From Nanosynbacter sp900555675 (lineage in GTDB: Bacteria; Patescibacteriota; Saccharimonadia; Saccharimonadales; Saccharimonadaceae): a stretch of DNA of 64,000 bases. The stretch lies in NCBI RefSeq assembly GCF_022828245.2, contig NZ_CP157587.1:124001-188000 (forward strand). The letters are read 5' to 3'. Below the pieces are notes generated by a model, which did no database searches, was not told the DNA's origin, and saw only the letters and a list, made by a program, of their open reading frames with translations. Below, in pieces: positions 1 to 10,682 of the stretch; the first letter of the stretch is position 1, and every line of letters begins with the position of its first letter. Position numbers and translations under genes: made by a program.

Positions 1-986
1 ACTCTAAGCTTTTGGGTATTATCTTTGTGATGAAGTTTCAAGCAGCAGCGATGTCTCGGGCGGATATTCCAGAGGATCAGCGAGTTGACTTTTCACTGTA
101 TGTTGACGAGTTCCAGAACTTCGCCACTGACAGCTTTGAATCTATTTTGTCTGAGGCTCGTAAGTATAAATTGAGTCTTATTATGGGTAACCAGTTTATG
201 ACGCAGTTAACGGATAAGATACGAGAAGCAATTATTGGTAACGTCGGTACGGTTATTTCTGGGCGTATCGGTGTGACTGACGCCGAATTGATGGTTAAGA
301 AGTTTCAGCCGACTTTCGATGTCGACGACTTGGCTAAATTGCCAAACTTCCAATCTATAACTTCTGTGATGATTAATAACGTGCCGTCTGCACCGTTTAG
401 TATGAATTGGATTCCTCCGATGGGGCAAGTTAATAATCAGCTGAGAGATGCGTTAGTAAGGCTATCTGCTGCGAAATACGGTAGACCGCGAGCTGTTGTT
501 GAGAAGGAGATATTTGACAGGATTAGGGGTAGTGTGCAACCAAAGACAAGTCCTTCTCAATTAGCGTCTTCTGTTGGTCAAAAATCGTCGGGCGGTGGGT
601 CATCGTTCTTGGATGAATGGCTAGCGAAGAGACAACAATTAGGAGGAAAGCCCGCTCCTAGCCCAACTGTAAGACCAGTAAATTCGCAAGCCCCACAGGC
701 TTCCTCGCAAATACAGAATCCGCAAGGTCGCCCAGGGGCGGTTGATAATGCGCCTTCTAATATAAATAGCGTAAATGCTACAGCTTCTAACCTTGGCAAT
801 AAACAGCAAAGTCAACCTTCTGTGATAGATAGTGCTGTCGCTAATAAGCCAAATATGTCTATGACTACAAATAATAACCCTGTTTCTTCTGTAAATGTAA
901 AACCGAGCCAACCTGTAGTTAAGAATCGGCTCGATTTACGCAATGGTGATGATGACGATAGTGAAGTGATGATTAGCTTGAGATAA
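1..986 (+). CDS. Conjugation/type IV secretion-type ATPase, C-terminal part (5' truncated by window)
   Basis: The frame is open through the left edge, so this is the 3' part of a longer gene; the first in-frame start-like codon, TTG at 12, is internal. The visible part holds a Walker B-like strand (LYVDEFQNF) followed by a SILSEARKYKLS helix and an LIMGNQF segment, as in the motor domain of VirB4/TraC and VirD4/TraG-type ATPases that power DNA or protein export at the inner membrane. After about residue 190 the protein becomes a long Ser/Asn/Gln/Pro-rich tail, probably disordered. The next gene is convergent (15 nt gap). Walker A lies outside the window, so the exact family (VirB4 or VirD4) is not resolved. 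Confidence 0.75.
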   Translation, partial: SKLLGIIFVMKFQAAAMSRADIPEDQRVDFSLYVDEFQNFATDSFESILSEARKYKLSLIMGNQFMTQLTDKIREAIIGNVGTVISGRIGVTDAELMVKKFQPTFDVDDLAKLPNFQSITSVMINNVPSAPFSMNWIPPMGQVNNQLRDALVRLSAAKYGRPRAVVEKEIFDRIRGSVQPKTSPSQLASSVGQKSSGGGSSFLDEWLAKRQQLGGKPAPSPTVRPVNSQAPQASSQIQNPQGRPGAVDNAPSNINSVNATASNLGNKQQSQPSVIDSAVANKPNMSMTTNNNPVSSVNVKPSQPVVKNRLDLRNGDDDDSEVMISLR

Positions 987-1000
987 GATTCAACATCTAT

Positions 1001-1570
1001 CTAGCTATTTTTCCTGTTGTTGATAAACCCTACTCGAGCATACTCAATAACAGCGCCGATAGACCAGCCGGCTACAAACAAGATAATAGTTTCTGATCCT
1101 GATAATAGGTATCCGTATCGTTTGGCGATAAAATACACGACAACAGAAGCTATTGCTCCTAAGGCGCCAGAAATGATTAAGTTAGGGCGGGCAACAGTAT
1201 TGCCAATTGCGTCACTAGTCTTTTCGACGACTGGGTTGTGAATGACCTTACTGAAGGCTCTGGATGGAGCTGATAGTTGGTCTTGTACATTCTCCAAAGT
1301 CTTCTTATACGAAGCTTCAATATCTTTTTTTGTAAGAGGTTTATCTTTTTTTATCTCTTTAGATTCTTTTTGTTCTTGCCTCTTTTCTTGGCGGGCGGCA
1401 ATTTCTATAGCTTCATGTTTAATGCTATTTTCATTTTCGGCATTTGATTTTTCTTTTTCAACCGCCTTTTCTAGAGATTTTTCGATCTCAGCCGCTTTTT
1501 CTCTGCTTAAGTCTGCCAATTCTCTGGTGTCGACAGCATTCTCTACGGTAGATTTTAATTTTTCACTCAT
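1001..1570 (-). CDS. Coiled-coil protein with C-terminal membrane hairpin
   Basis: A 189-aa protein that I do not recognise. Residues about 1-105 are extremely rich in Glu, Lys and Ala (SREKAAEIEKSLEKAVEKEK) and should form a long charged coiled coil. Residues about 130-180 hold two hydrophobic segments (LIISGALGAIASVVVYFIA and a second ending IGAVIEYARVGF). The start has a strong Shine-Dalgarno (AAAGGAGGTG read on the minus strand). It lies 10 nt downstream of the LPKTG surface protein gene and is probably co-transcribed with it. An envelope scaffold role is only inferred. Confidence 0.8.
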   Translation of the reverse strand: MSEKLKSTVENAVDTRELADLSREKAAEIEKSLEKAVEKEKSNAENENSIKHEAIEIAARQEKRQEQKESKEIKKDKPLTKKDIEASYKKTLENVQDQLSAPSRAFSKVIHNPVVEKTSDAIGNTVARPNLIISGALGAIASVVVYFIAKRYGYLLSGSETIILFVAGWSIGAVIEYARVGFINNRKNS

Positions 1571-1580
1571 TTTTCACCTC

Positions 1581-3185
1581 CTATAAAGTTCCTGCGGACA
1601 TGTCTCGCCGAATGATTCTAACTTCTTTATTTAATTGACGTGATCGAGCGTAGAAGTATACGACCACGGCTGCAATAATCCCTGCGAACATCATATTCTC
1701 GCTGGCGCCAGTTTTTGGCAGTTGTGAAGTGGTTTGTTCAATAACTTTCGGTGCAGGGCAGTCAATTTTTGTGCTGACAGTATTGCCAAATGTGTTATCA
1801 ATCCTACAGTCATAAGACATTGGATTACTTTTACCGCTAGCCATGGCTGGGATGCTGTTCTTTATTTGGATGGTAAAGCTGCGCTTCTGGGTTTCTCCTG
1901 GCTTGATCTTTATAGGGTTCCATACTAGAACTTTTGCGTTGCCGCTGCCCGCACTAGCGCCTTTATCGTCTGTCAATGTTCCGCCGCCAGCGTCGAATAT
2001 ATCGGCATACTCTAATAGGTCGCTGACTTGATCTTTGAATGTAAATTCTTCCTCTTTAAGGCCTTTGTTTTTTACCGAAAGAGTGTAGGTAATTCGATCT
2101 CCAGATTTTGCAACCGTAGTTGTTGCGTCGGCGTTATTTTGGGTGAGATTAACTGCGGTTTTTGTCTGTACGAACGAGGCAGAACATCGACTATCGTTAA
2201 TCCATATCGTAGAGTCGCCTGGACATGGTTGACATTGAGGATCGTCCTTTAACAATTTAGGGTTTTGAGGACACCTTGCTGGCTCTGGTATAGTAAATGT
2301 CTTTACGCAGGCGTCTGAGGTCTTGTCGCCTAGCGAGCTTTTTACTGTTAGAACAACTTTGTATGATCCCGGTGTTTTCTCTGTATAAGATACAATCTTA
2401 TCGTTGCTTTCTATAGTTTTAACTAGGGTGTCTCCTCGATAAATACTGTATACATATTTTTGAATTGTAGCACCGTTGGCTGCACTGGCGTTGGCTGTAA
2501 GTTGGTAAGTGTCTCCATTATTCTTTATGTCTAGAGCGTTACACGTGGCTACTGGCTGTGGTGGAGTAGAGCAGTCGGGGTATGTGCCGACTTGACCAGT
2601 CGGACAATGGTGATTCGGTGGTGCGAATTTTAAGATTAAGTTGCCACAGTTAAGCATAATTGCAAACCAGCCAGTCCCGGCTGAATATCCAACGAATGCT
2701 CTGTACGAGAAACTACCCCAGAGGTTGTGAGGTCGATAGTAGAATGTGCGAGCCCCTCCTTGAGATGTGCGCACTACATATGAACCTTCACCTCTTGATG
2801 GTCCAAAATGAGGCGTAAGTCCCCATGAATAGGTACCCATATTGCTATTTAAAGTCTGAAGATTACCAGTCGCTGCTACCAAATCAGAACGGCTAATACC
2901 AAGATGATTATAGAGGTCGCGAATATTATTTGTGTTCGCGTCATAATGAGCCATCAATTGCTGACCGCTAGAAATTCCGCCGTAAATTAGGTCGCTGGAA
3001 TCTGCTGCATTGGCTGATTCTGGCGGTGAAAAAACAGTGAAAGACTGCACAATAAGCGCTAGGGCGGTTAAAATAAGCCCGATCTTTCGAGTAGCTTCTT
3101 CTTTACGTAGGCGTTTCGCATAAAAGCCCAAACTGTGGATCATTGAAGGGCTGTATGGTAGGCGCGAGATAATTTTTTTGAACAT
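1581..3185 (-). CDS. Surface protein with Ig/PKD-like and DUF11-like domains and LPKTG tail
   Basis: 534 aa. The N-terminal basic stretch and hydrophobic segment (IGLILTALALIVQSF, about residues 36-50) end at an Ala-rich site (ANAADSS), consistent with a signal peptide. A Cys-rich middle region carries an Ig/PKD-like segment (about 215-300). Residues about 340-450 resemble a DUF11 conserved repeat (GDRITYTLSVKNKG). The C-terminus has LPKTG, a hydrophobic helix (MMFAGIIAAVVVYFYA) and a basic tail, the layout of a sortase substrate, though the tail after the helix is longer than usual. No sortase is in the window. The likely role is a cell-surface adhesin or structural protein, inferred from architecture only. 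Confidence 0.8.
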   Translation of the reverse strand: MFKKIISRLPYSPSMIHSLGFYAKRLRKEEATRKIGLILTALALIVQSFTVFSPPESANAADSSDLIYGGISSGQQLMAHYDANTNNIRDLYNHLGISRSDLVAATGNLQTLNSNMGTYSWGLTPHFGPSRGEGSYVVRTSQGGARTFYYRPHNLWGSFSYRAFVGYSAGTGWFAIMLNCGNLILKFAPPNHHCPTGQVGTYPDCSTPPQPVATCNALDIKNNGDTYQLTANASAANGATIQKYVYSIYRGDTLVKTIESNDKIVSYTEKTPGSYKVVLTVKSSLGDKTSDACVKTFTIPEPARCPQNPKLLKDDPQCQPCPGDSTIWINDSRCSASFVQTKTAVNLTQNNADATTTVAKSGDRITYTLSVKNKGLKEEEFTFKDQVSDLLEYADIFDAGGGTLTDDKGASAGSGNAKVLVWNPIKIKPGETQKRSFTIQIKNSIPAMASGKSNPMSYDCRIDNTFGNTVSTKIDCPAPKVIEQTTSQLPKTGASENMMFAGIIAAVVVYFYARSRQLNKEVRIIRRDMSAGTL

Positions 3186-3260
3186 TTTGACCTCTTTTAT
3201 TTTTGTTGTTATATAACTTTAATCTAACTTTAGCATAAGCAGGCTGAAAAAGTAAATAGT

Positions 3261-3289
3261 TTGAGAATATATCTATTTTGATGTATAAT
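3261..3289 (+). promoter_or_regulatory. Promoter of gyrB-gyrA
   Basis: TTGAGA (3261-3266), 17 nt, TATAAT (3284-3289). Transcription would begin near 3296, which excludes the upstream in-frame TTG at 3294 as a start and supports ATG 3336. Confidence 0.8.
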
Positions 3290-3335
3290 AAAGTTGTTGA
3301 AAAGAGCTGATAATTCAGATAATAGTGAGGGAGAT

Positions 3336-5324
3336 ATGGCTAAACAAACAAATGAACAATCTTATGATGGCTCACAAATCCAGGTCCTAGAGGGTCTTGA
3401 GCCGGTTCGTAAGCGTCCAGGAATGTACATCGGTAGTACGGGATATGAGGGCGTACATCACTTGATTAAGGAGATTGCCGATAACTCAATTGACGAGGCA
3501 ATCGCTGGTTATGCTACAAAGGTCGAAGTAACTTTGTTAAAGGATGGCGGCGTTCGAGTATCTGATGACGGTCGTGGCATTCCTGTCGATAAACACCCAA
3601 AGACAGGTAAGAGTACATTGGAGACGGTATTAACAATCTTACATGCCGGTGGTAAGTTTGGTGGCGGTGGCTATAAAGTTTCATCTGGACTTCACGGTGT
3701 TGGTTCTAGTGTTGTGAATGCATTGTCTACGCGGATGATTGCTGAAGTTAGAAAGAATGGTAAAATCTATCGCCAAGAATACGCAACAGGCGTGCCTCAG
3801 ACAGAATTAGAGGTAGTCGGAAAGTCTGATGGTTCTGGTACGACAATTACATTTTATCCAGACCCAACCATCTTTAAGGAGACGGTTAATTTTGACTATA
3901 AATGGGTTGTTAATTATCTTCGTCATCAGGCGTACCTTACAAAAGGCATTCACACGTCGGTTATTGATGAGCGAACTGGCGAGCGGAAAGCTTTCTACTT
4001 TGAGGGCGGTATTCAGAGTTATGTAAAAAACCTGAACATCGGAAAGGATGTTTTATCGGACGATATATTTTACGTCGAGAAGCAGGTTGAAGATTGTATG
4101 GTGGAAATTGCGGTTCAGTATAATGACACTTACGCTGAAGTGGTAAAGCCATTTGCCAATAACGTCTTAACTCCCGATGGCGGTACTCATTTGGTTGGTT
4201 TTCGAACAGCTCTCACGCGTGTAATTAATGATTATGCTCGTAAGAATAGCCTACTGAAAGAAAAAGAGGATAATCTGACTGGTGATGACATTCGTGAAGG
4301 TTTGACGGCGGTTATTTTGGTGAAATTGCCAGATCCTCAGTTTGAGGGTCAGACTAAGAATAAACTTGGTAATCCAGAGATGCGTCGCTATGTTGATCAG
4401 GTGATGAGCGAATATTTCGCGTATTATTTGGAGGAAAATCCAGCTACAGCTAAGAAGGTTGTCGGCAAGGCTACATTGGCAGCACGAGCTCGTAAGGCGG
4501 CAAGGGCTGCGCGCGACAACGTTATCCGTAAGGGAGCATTTGAGGGCTTAAACTTGCCATCTAAATTGACGGATTGCTCATCTCGTAATCGAAAAGATTG
4601 TGAATTATTTATTGTCGAGGGTAATTCTGCTGCGGGTTCAGCTAAGGATGGCCGCGATTCAACTATTCAGGCTGTTCTTCCTCTTCGCGGTAAGGTGTTG
4701 AATACGGAGCGCGCAAGGTTTGATAAGATGTTTGCTAATGCTGAAATTGTTTCGTTGATTAAGGCTATGGGTGTTGGAATTGGCGACCAATTTGACATTA
4801 GCGGCATTCGTTACGACAAGATTATATTTATGACAGATGCCGACGTTGACGGTGCGCACATTTCTACGCTTTTGATGACATTCTTCTTCCGATATATGTC
4901 TGAAGTGATTGAAGCGGGTCACGTATATCTAGCGAAGCCGCCTCTGTTTGGACTGAGTAGAGGAACTGGCAGTAATCGTAAGATAGATTACGTCTATGAT
5001 GAAGTAGCCCTCGAGCAAAAATTGAACGAAAAAATCAATGAGCGCAAGGCCGCTGGTGTAAAGATTGATGAAAATGCTGAGAAATTTAAGCAGGCAGGCT
5101 ACACGGCACAACAGCGATTTAAGGGTCTTGGTGAGATGGATGCCGCCCAATTATGGGAAACGACTATGAATCCAGAAAATCGAACATTAGTGAAGGTTAA
5201 TATTGAGGATGCGGAACGGGCAGACGCGATATTTACGAAGCTTATGGGTGATAGTGTAGAATTGAGGAAAAATTTTATTCAAACAAATGCCGCTAAGGTT
5301 AATGTGGAAGATTTGGACTTTTAA
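3336..5324 (+). CDS. gyrB: DNA gyrase subunit B
   Basis: 662 aa with all GyrB landmarks. The GHKL ATPase comes first (EIADNSIDEA, DDGRGIPVD, GLHGVGSSVVNALS), then the transducer domain. The TOPRIM domain follows (EGNSAAGSAK, PLRGKVLN, MTDADVDGAHI), then the C-terminal GyrA-contact segment (QRFKGLGEMDAAQLWETTM). Gyrase introduces negative supercoils using ATP. The start at 3336 is preceded by GAGGGAGAT. An in-frame TTG at 3294 would add 14 residues but lies at the predicted transcription start. The EGDSAGG motif reads EGNSAAG, so the acidic residue equivalent to E. coli Asp426 is Asn430. gyrA follows after 9 nt. Confidence 0.98.
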   Translation: MAKQTNEQSYDGSQIQVLEGLEPVRKRPGMYIGSTGYEGVHHLIKEIADNSIDEAIAGYATKVEVTLLKDGGVRVSDDGRGIPVDKHPKTGKSTLETVLTILHAGGKFGGGGYKVSSGLHGVGSSVVNALSTRMIAEVRKNGKIYRQEYATGVPQTELEVVGKSDGSGTTITFYPDPTIFKETVNFDYKWVVNYLRHQAYLTKGIHTSVIDERTGERKAFYFEGGIQSYVKNLNIGKDVLSDDIFYVEKQVEDCMVEIAVQYNDTYAEVVKPFANNVLTPDGGTHLVGFRTALTRVINDYARKNSLLKEKEDNLTGDDIREGLTAVILVKLPDPQFEGQTKNKLGNPEMRRYVDQVMSEYFAYYLEENPATAKKVVGKATLAARARKAARAARDNVIRKGAFEGLNLPSKLTDCSSRNRKDCELFIVEGNSAAGSAKDGRDSTIQAVLPLRGKVLNTERARFDKMFANAEIVSLIKAMGVGIGDQFDISGIRYDKIIFMTDADVDGAHISTLLMTFFFRYMSEVIEAGHVYLAKPPLFGLSRGTGSNRKIDYVYDEVALEQKLNEKINERKAAGVKIDENAEKFKQAGYTAQQRFKGLGEMDAAQLWETTMNPENRTLVKVNIEDAERADAIFTKLMGDSVELRKNFIQTNAAKVNVEDLDF

Positions 5325-5333
5325 GGAGGAGAT

Positions 5334-7832
5334 ATGGCGGACAACGACAATAAAAATATAGTAGAACCAGAAATTCTGAACGAAGAGCCAGAAGTTCGCG
5401 GTATTGAAAAGTCGACAGTTGAGCGTGTTATGGAAGACTCCTTCCTCAAATACTCCATGTCGGTTATTATTGACCGTGCTTTGCCGGACGTTCGTGACGG
5501 GCTGAAGCCTGTTAATCGTCGTATTTTGTATGCGATGAATAAGAATGGTTGGCGTGCTCCTCATGCTACAGTGAAGTCAGCAAAGATCGTTGGTGAAGTT
5601 ATGGGTAACTATCACCCGCACGGTGACTCATCAATTTATGATGCCATGGTGAACTTGGCTCAACCTTGGAAGATGCGCTATACGCTGGTCGAAGGTCAGG
5701 GTAACTTCGGTTCTATGGACGGTGACGAGCCAGCAGCTTCTCGTTATACTGAGGCGCGAATGGATAAAATTGGCGGCGAGTTGCTGTCTGACATCGACAA
5801 AGAAACAGTTGATTTTCGTGATAACTTCGATGGAACAGAGAAAGAGCCAGTGGTTTTGCCGTCGGCCGTTCCAAATATTCTATTGAACGGTCAGATGGGT
5901 ATTGCTGTTGGTATGGCAACGAATATTCCGCCGCACAACCTTGGTGAGGTGGTTGATGCTACAGTTGCTCAAATAGATAATCCTGAAATTACATTAGATG
6001 AACTGTTGACACACATTAAGGGTCCTGATTTTCCGACAGGTGCGGAAGTTTATGGTGGTGCGCCAATGCGTCAAGCATATGAAACTGGGCGTGGCTCAGT
6101 TACGATTCGTGCGGTTGCGTCGATTGAAGAGCGTAAAAATGGTCGTTACAGTATTATAATCACCGAAGTTCCATACGGTATGAGCAAAGAGGGCTTTGTT
6201 GATAAGGTTCGAGAACTTGTCCTTGCTAAAAAAATAACGCACATTGCCGATGCGCGAGATGAAAGTGCTCGCGGTAAGGTCCGAGTTGTCGTTGAACTGA
6301 AAAAAGATGCTTATCCAAAGAAGATTCTTAATCAATTGTATAAATTGACCGGACTACAGACATCATTCCATTATAATGTCCTGGCTTTGGTCAATGGTAT
6401 TCAGCCTAAGGTCATGGGCTTGAAAGAGATCTTGGCGGAGTTTATTAAGCATCGTCAAGGTGTTATTCGACGTAGGACTGAGTTTGAACTTCGCAAAGCC
6501 AAGGAGCGAGCTCATATATTGGAAGGTCTGAAAATTGCACTTGATCATATTGACGAGGTGATTAAGACAATTCGCGAGAGTTATGACGATGCCGACAAGC
6601 GTTTGATGGAGCGATTTGGTCTGTCGGAAATTCAAGCGGCCGCAATTTTGGCGATGCAGCTACGACGATTGCAGGGATTGGAGCGCGACAAGATTGAAGA
6701 AGAATTGAAGCAACTCCACGAACTGATCAAGAAATTGGAGGCAATTCTGGCTGACGAGAACGAGATTTTGCGTGTCGTTAAGGAAGAGTTGCTCGCCATG
6801 AAAGAAAAGTATGGCGATGATAGGCGCAGTAAGATTATCAATCACGAACTAGGAAAGTTCTCTGACGAGGAATTGATTCCAGAGGAAGAGTCGGTAATTC
6901 TGCTTACAAGCGAAAATTACATCAAGCGAACTCTTGTGAGTGATTATCGTAGGCAAAATCGTGGTGGTAAGGGTAAGCGCGGAATGACAACCAAGGAGGA
7001 AGATGTCATTGATCAAGTTGTCCAGGCAAGCTCGCACGATTATCTACTATTCTTCACCAATATGGGTAGGATTTTCCGACTGAAGGCTTATGAGGTGCCC
7101 GCTGCTAGCCTAAGCGCGAAAGGTGTTGCGGCCGTTAACTTATTGCAACTTCAGCCAGAAGAGAAGATAACAGCGATTATCAAGCATGAAAAGAACGCCA
7201 ACGAAGACGGCTATCTGTTCATGGCGACAAAGAAGGGTACAGTTAAGAAGACTCCTGTGAAAGATTATGCCAATGTTCGTACGAATGGATTGATTGCTAT
7301 TAAATTGGATGAAGGTGATGAGCTTCGCTGGATAAAGAGGACGACTGGAGAAAATGATGTGATTATATCTACGTCTGCAGGACAAGCTATTCGCTTTAAT
7401 GAGAAAGATACGCGCCCAATGGGTAGATCAGCTCGTGGTGTCCGCGGCGTCAGATTGCGTCCAAACGACTCCGTTGTTGGTATGGATATCGTTACGGGCG
7501 ACGACCAAACCTTGCTGGTGGTTAGTGAAAAAGGTTTCGGCAAACGTACAAAGGTATCGAATTTTCCAAGTCATAAACGTGGCGGAGTCGGCATAAAAGC
7601 CGCAGTTGTAACTGCAAAAACTGGTCCGATTATCTCTGTGCAAACTATTGATCCAGAAATAACAGAGGCGTTATTGGTTTCTCAGAATGGTCAAACTATC
7701 CGCCTGGGCTTGAGCGATATTAAGCTGCTCGGAAGGACAACTCAGGGCGTGACGATTATGCGCCTGTCTGATGGTGATGCTGTTTCGTCAATCGGTTTGA
7801 TGGCGGATCGTCCGCAGGATGAGGGTAATTAA
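5334..7832 (+). CDS. gyrA: DNA gyrase subunit A
   Basis: 832 aa, usual length. It contains the breakage-reunion domain with the catalytic Tyr in AASRYTEARM, the quinolone region YHPHGDSSIYD (Ser and Asp at the 83/87-equivalent positions retained), a coiled-coil arm (about 360-490) and the C-terminal beta-propeller with the GyrA-box-like QNRGGKGKRG. It starts at ATG 5334 behind AAGGAGGAG, 9 nt after gyrB, forming one operon. It pairs with GyrB to form the A2B2 gyrase. Confidence 0.98.
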   Translation: MADNDNKNIVEPEILNEEPEVRGIEKSTVERVMEDSFLKYSMSVIIDRALPDVRDGLKPVNRRILYAMNKNGWRAPHATVKSAKIVGEVMGNYHPHGDSSIYDAMVNLAQPWKMRYTLVEGQGNFGSMDGDEPAASRYTEARMDKIGGELLSDIDKETVDFRDNFDGTEKEPVVLPSAVPNILLNGQMGIAVGMATNIPPHNLGEVVDATVAQIDNPEITLDELLTHIKGPDFPTGAEVYGGAPMRQAYETGRGSVTIRAVASIEERKNGRYSIIITEVPYGMSKEGFVDKVRELVLAKKITHIADARDESARGKVRVVVELKKDAYPKKILNQLYKLTGLQTSFHYNVLALVNGIQPKVMGLKEILAEFIKHRQGVIRRRTEFELRKAKERAHILEGLKIALDHIDEVIKTIRESYDDADKRLMERFGLSEIQAAAILAMQLRRLQGLERDKIEEELKQLHELIKKLEAILADENEILRVVKEELLAMKEKYGDDRRSKIINHELGKFSDEELIPEEESVILLTSENYIKRTLVSDYRRQNRGGKGKRGMTTKEEDVIDQVVQASSHDYLLFFTNMGRIFRLKAYEVPAASLSAKGVAAVNLLQLQPEEKITAIIKHEKNANEDGYLFMATKKGTVKKTPVKDYANVRTNGLIAIKLDEGDELRWIKRTTGENDVIISTSAGQAIRFNEKDTRPMGRSARGVRGVRLRPNDSVVGMDIVTGDDQTLLVVSEKGFGKRTKVSNFPSHKRGGVGIKAAVVTAKTGPIISVQTIDPEITEALLVSQNGQTIRLGLSDIKLLGRTTQGVTIMRLSDGDAVSSIGLMADRPQDEGN

Positions 7833-7834
7833 TA

Positions 7835-8266
7835 GTGAAAGTCTTGGTAGTCCCAGTAATTGCATGGGCGATATCCCAAGGGTTGAAGCAAGTGTTTCAT
7901 CTCATGGGACGAAATCGTCGAGTATTTAGTGGTGATACGAATCCAAAAATACTTCTATCCGGAGGTATGCCAAGCGCTCATAGCGCGATTGTTGTGTCGC
8001 TGGCGGTATTTCTGGGGCTACAAGACGGCTGGGATAGTTCTGTATTTGGACTAGCTACTTGGCTGGCTATTATAGTGATGTATGATGCTATGATGGTTCG
8101 CTATTCGTCTGGAATGCAGGGTGAAACGCTTAATAAGTTAATTTCAGAGCAGGGTAGTAAATTGAAAAAACTTCGCGTTGCTCATGGTCACACCCCTGTA
8201 GAAGTGGCTGCTGGAGCAGCTATTGGTGCGGTTGTGGCTGCCGTTGTATTTTTCGCAACAAAATAA
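7835..8266 (+). CDS. Divergent PAP2-family (DUF212-like) membrane protein
   Basis: 143 aa beginning with GTG two bases after the gyrA stop (TAATAGTG), so probably translated by coupling to gyrA. It shows GGMPSAHSAIVVSLA (about residues 46-60), YDAMMVRYSSGMQ and GHTPVEVAAGAAIG. These motifs are typical of the divergent PAP2 / acid-phosphatase-vanadium-haloperoxidase-related family. Three to four membrane segments are expected. The substrate is unknown; lipid phosphate chemistry is the family-level guess. Confidence 0.85.
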   Translation: MKVLVVPVIAWAISQGLKQVFHLMGRNRRVFSGDTNPKILLSGGMPSAHSAIVVSLAVFLGLQDGWDSSVFGLATWLAIIVMYDAMMVRYSSGMQGETLNKLISEQGSKLKKLRVAHGHTPVEVAAGAAIGAVVAAVVFFATK

Positions 8267-8279
8267 TTGTAAAAATCTA

Positions 8280-8308
8280 TTGACCTAGGCAATTATATAC
8301 TGTAAGAT
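8280..8308 (+). promoter_or_regulatory. 16S rRNA promoter
   Basis: TTGACC (8280-8285), 17 nt, TAAGAT (8303-8308), followed by a leader of about 170 nt before the mature 16S. Confidence 0.7.
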
Positions 8309-8402
8309 TAGTAACAAGTCTGGTTGCTGGAGTGCGAGTTAAGCAACGATTTACAATCTGTAAAGTGAGGTAAATCATACTTCAGTCTGACTTAAGATGA
8401 AC

Positions 8403-8430
8403 TTTAACAATTTGATTGTGCAATATCATC
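8403..8430 (+). other. 16S processing stem, 5' arm
   Basis: The 28 nt here pair with 10147-10173 downstream of the 16S almost perfectly (one G-U and one bulge), forming a long stem that brings the two ends of the 16S together. This is the usual RNase III-type maturation helix. The 16S therefore has its own closed processing domain, separate from the 23S. Confidence 0.85.
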
Positions 8431-8479
8431 GTCAGTTTATATTTTTGTAGAGCCTTAATACTTTGATACAAAGTAGATT

Positions 8480-10006
<1,527 letters not shown>

Positions 10007-10146
10007 CTAGGGAGTAGCGATGCCAATCTGTCGAGCAATCACAGATTGAGCTAGGTCGGTCTCGTAAATGTGTCGAGCTTACATATTTACAATAGTCCTC
10101 TCGAGGACGAGACAAAAGTTCAACCTTTCTCTACGATAAGCCGATT

Positions 10147-10173
10147 GATGAATTGCACAATCAAGTTGTTAAA
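10147..10173 (+). other. 16S processing stem, 3' arm
   Basis: Complement of 8403-8430, immediately before the terminator at 10178. Together the two arms and the terminator delimit a stand-alone 16S transcript. Confidence 0.85.
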
Positions 10174-10177
10174 CAAA

Positions 10178-10203
10178 AAAGTCCCTCTATGAGGGGCTTT
10201 TTA
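10178..10203 (+). terminator. Intrinsic terminator after 16S
   Basis: Hairpin AAAGTCCCTC / GAGGGGCTTT with a 3-nt loop followed by T residues. It sits right after the 16S trailer stem, so the 16S transcript probably ends here and does not continue to the tRNAs or 23S. Confidence 0.85.
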
Positions 10204-10250
10204 TATGGCATATTTAATCAAATCTAATATTTTGGTAGAACTGTGATTAT

Positions 10251-10280
10251 AAAAAATAGCCAATAATTTTTGGCTATTTA
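10251..10280 (-). terminator. Intrinsic terminator of the small membrane gene
   Basis: The inverted repeat ATAGCCA (10256-10262) / TGGCTAT (10271-10277) has A/T tracts on both sides. Read on the minus strand it ends in a T-run just beyond the stop of the 10300-10539 gene. It may act in both directions. Confidence 0.7.
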
Positions 10281-10299
10281 TGTTTTTTGCTGACGCTTA

Positions 10300-10539
10300 T
10301 TATAGTCCGCCGCCAAAAAGGGAGTTTAGTAGCCAGTTTAATGGGATAGTGTGTAGGCTGAGCATAATAGCGAATCCTACTCCACATGTAACAAGTCCCC
10401 AAAATTTGAAACGGTCATAGCTACTTACACCACTTCCCAGATTGTCGGCTAATTTTTGATGAAAAACGACGACGATTCCACCAGCAATTAAGACTAAAAT
10501 CCCAAAAAATAATGAGCCAAAACTAAATTGATATAACAT
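10300..10539 (-). CDS. Small two-helix membrane protein
   Basis: 79 aa starting at ATG 10539 (MLYQFSFGSLFFG). It has two hydrophobic segments (about 8-26, FFGILVLIAGGIVVVF, and about 48-66, WGLVTCGVGFAIMLSL), a polar loop between them and a Gly-rich end (LFGGGL). A longer reading to 10722 would run antisense through the tRNA-Ala gene and is rejected. On the minus strand TATAAT lies at 10546-10551, 6 nt before the ATG, so the mRNA may be leaderless. I do not recognise the family. It is the only protein gene between the 16S and the tRNAs. Confidence 0.65.
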   Translation of the reverse strand: MLYQFSFGSLFFGILVLIAGGIVVVFHQKLADNLGSGVSSYDRFKFWGLVTCGVGFAIMLSLHTIPLNWLLNSLFGGGL

Positions 10540-10555
10540 ATTATTAATTATACAC

Positions 10556-10584
10556 TTGTCAGAATTAAAAAGATACTGTACAAT
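10556..10584 (+). promoter_or_regulatory. Promoter of the tRNA-Ala/Ile/Val cluster
   Basis: TTGTCA (10556-10561), 17 nt, TACAAT (10579-10584), 21 nt before tRNA-Ala. It shows that the tRNA cluster is transcribed independently of the 16S. Confidence 0.8.
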
Positions 10585-10605
10585 TAAAAAGTCTTGGCAA
10601 TTTAT

Positions 10606-10682
10606 GGGGACATAGCTCAGTTGGCTAGAGCACCTGCTTTGCAAGCAGGGGGTCCAGGGTTCGAGTCCCTGTGTCTCCACCA
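10606..10682 (+). tRNA. tRNA-Ala (TGC)
   Basis: 77 nt with full cloverleaf: acceptor GGGGACA/TGTCTCC, anticodon arm CCTGC-TTTGCAA-GCAGG with anticodon TGC, T-arm GGTTCGAGTCC and encoded 3' CCA. Confidence 0.97.
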
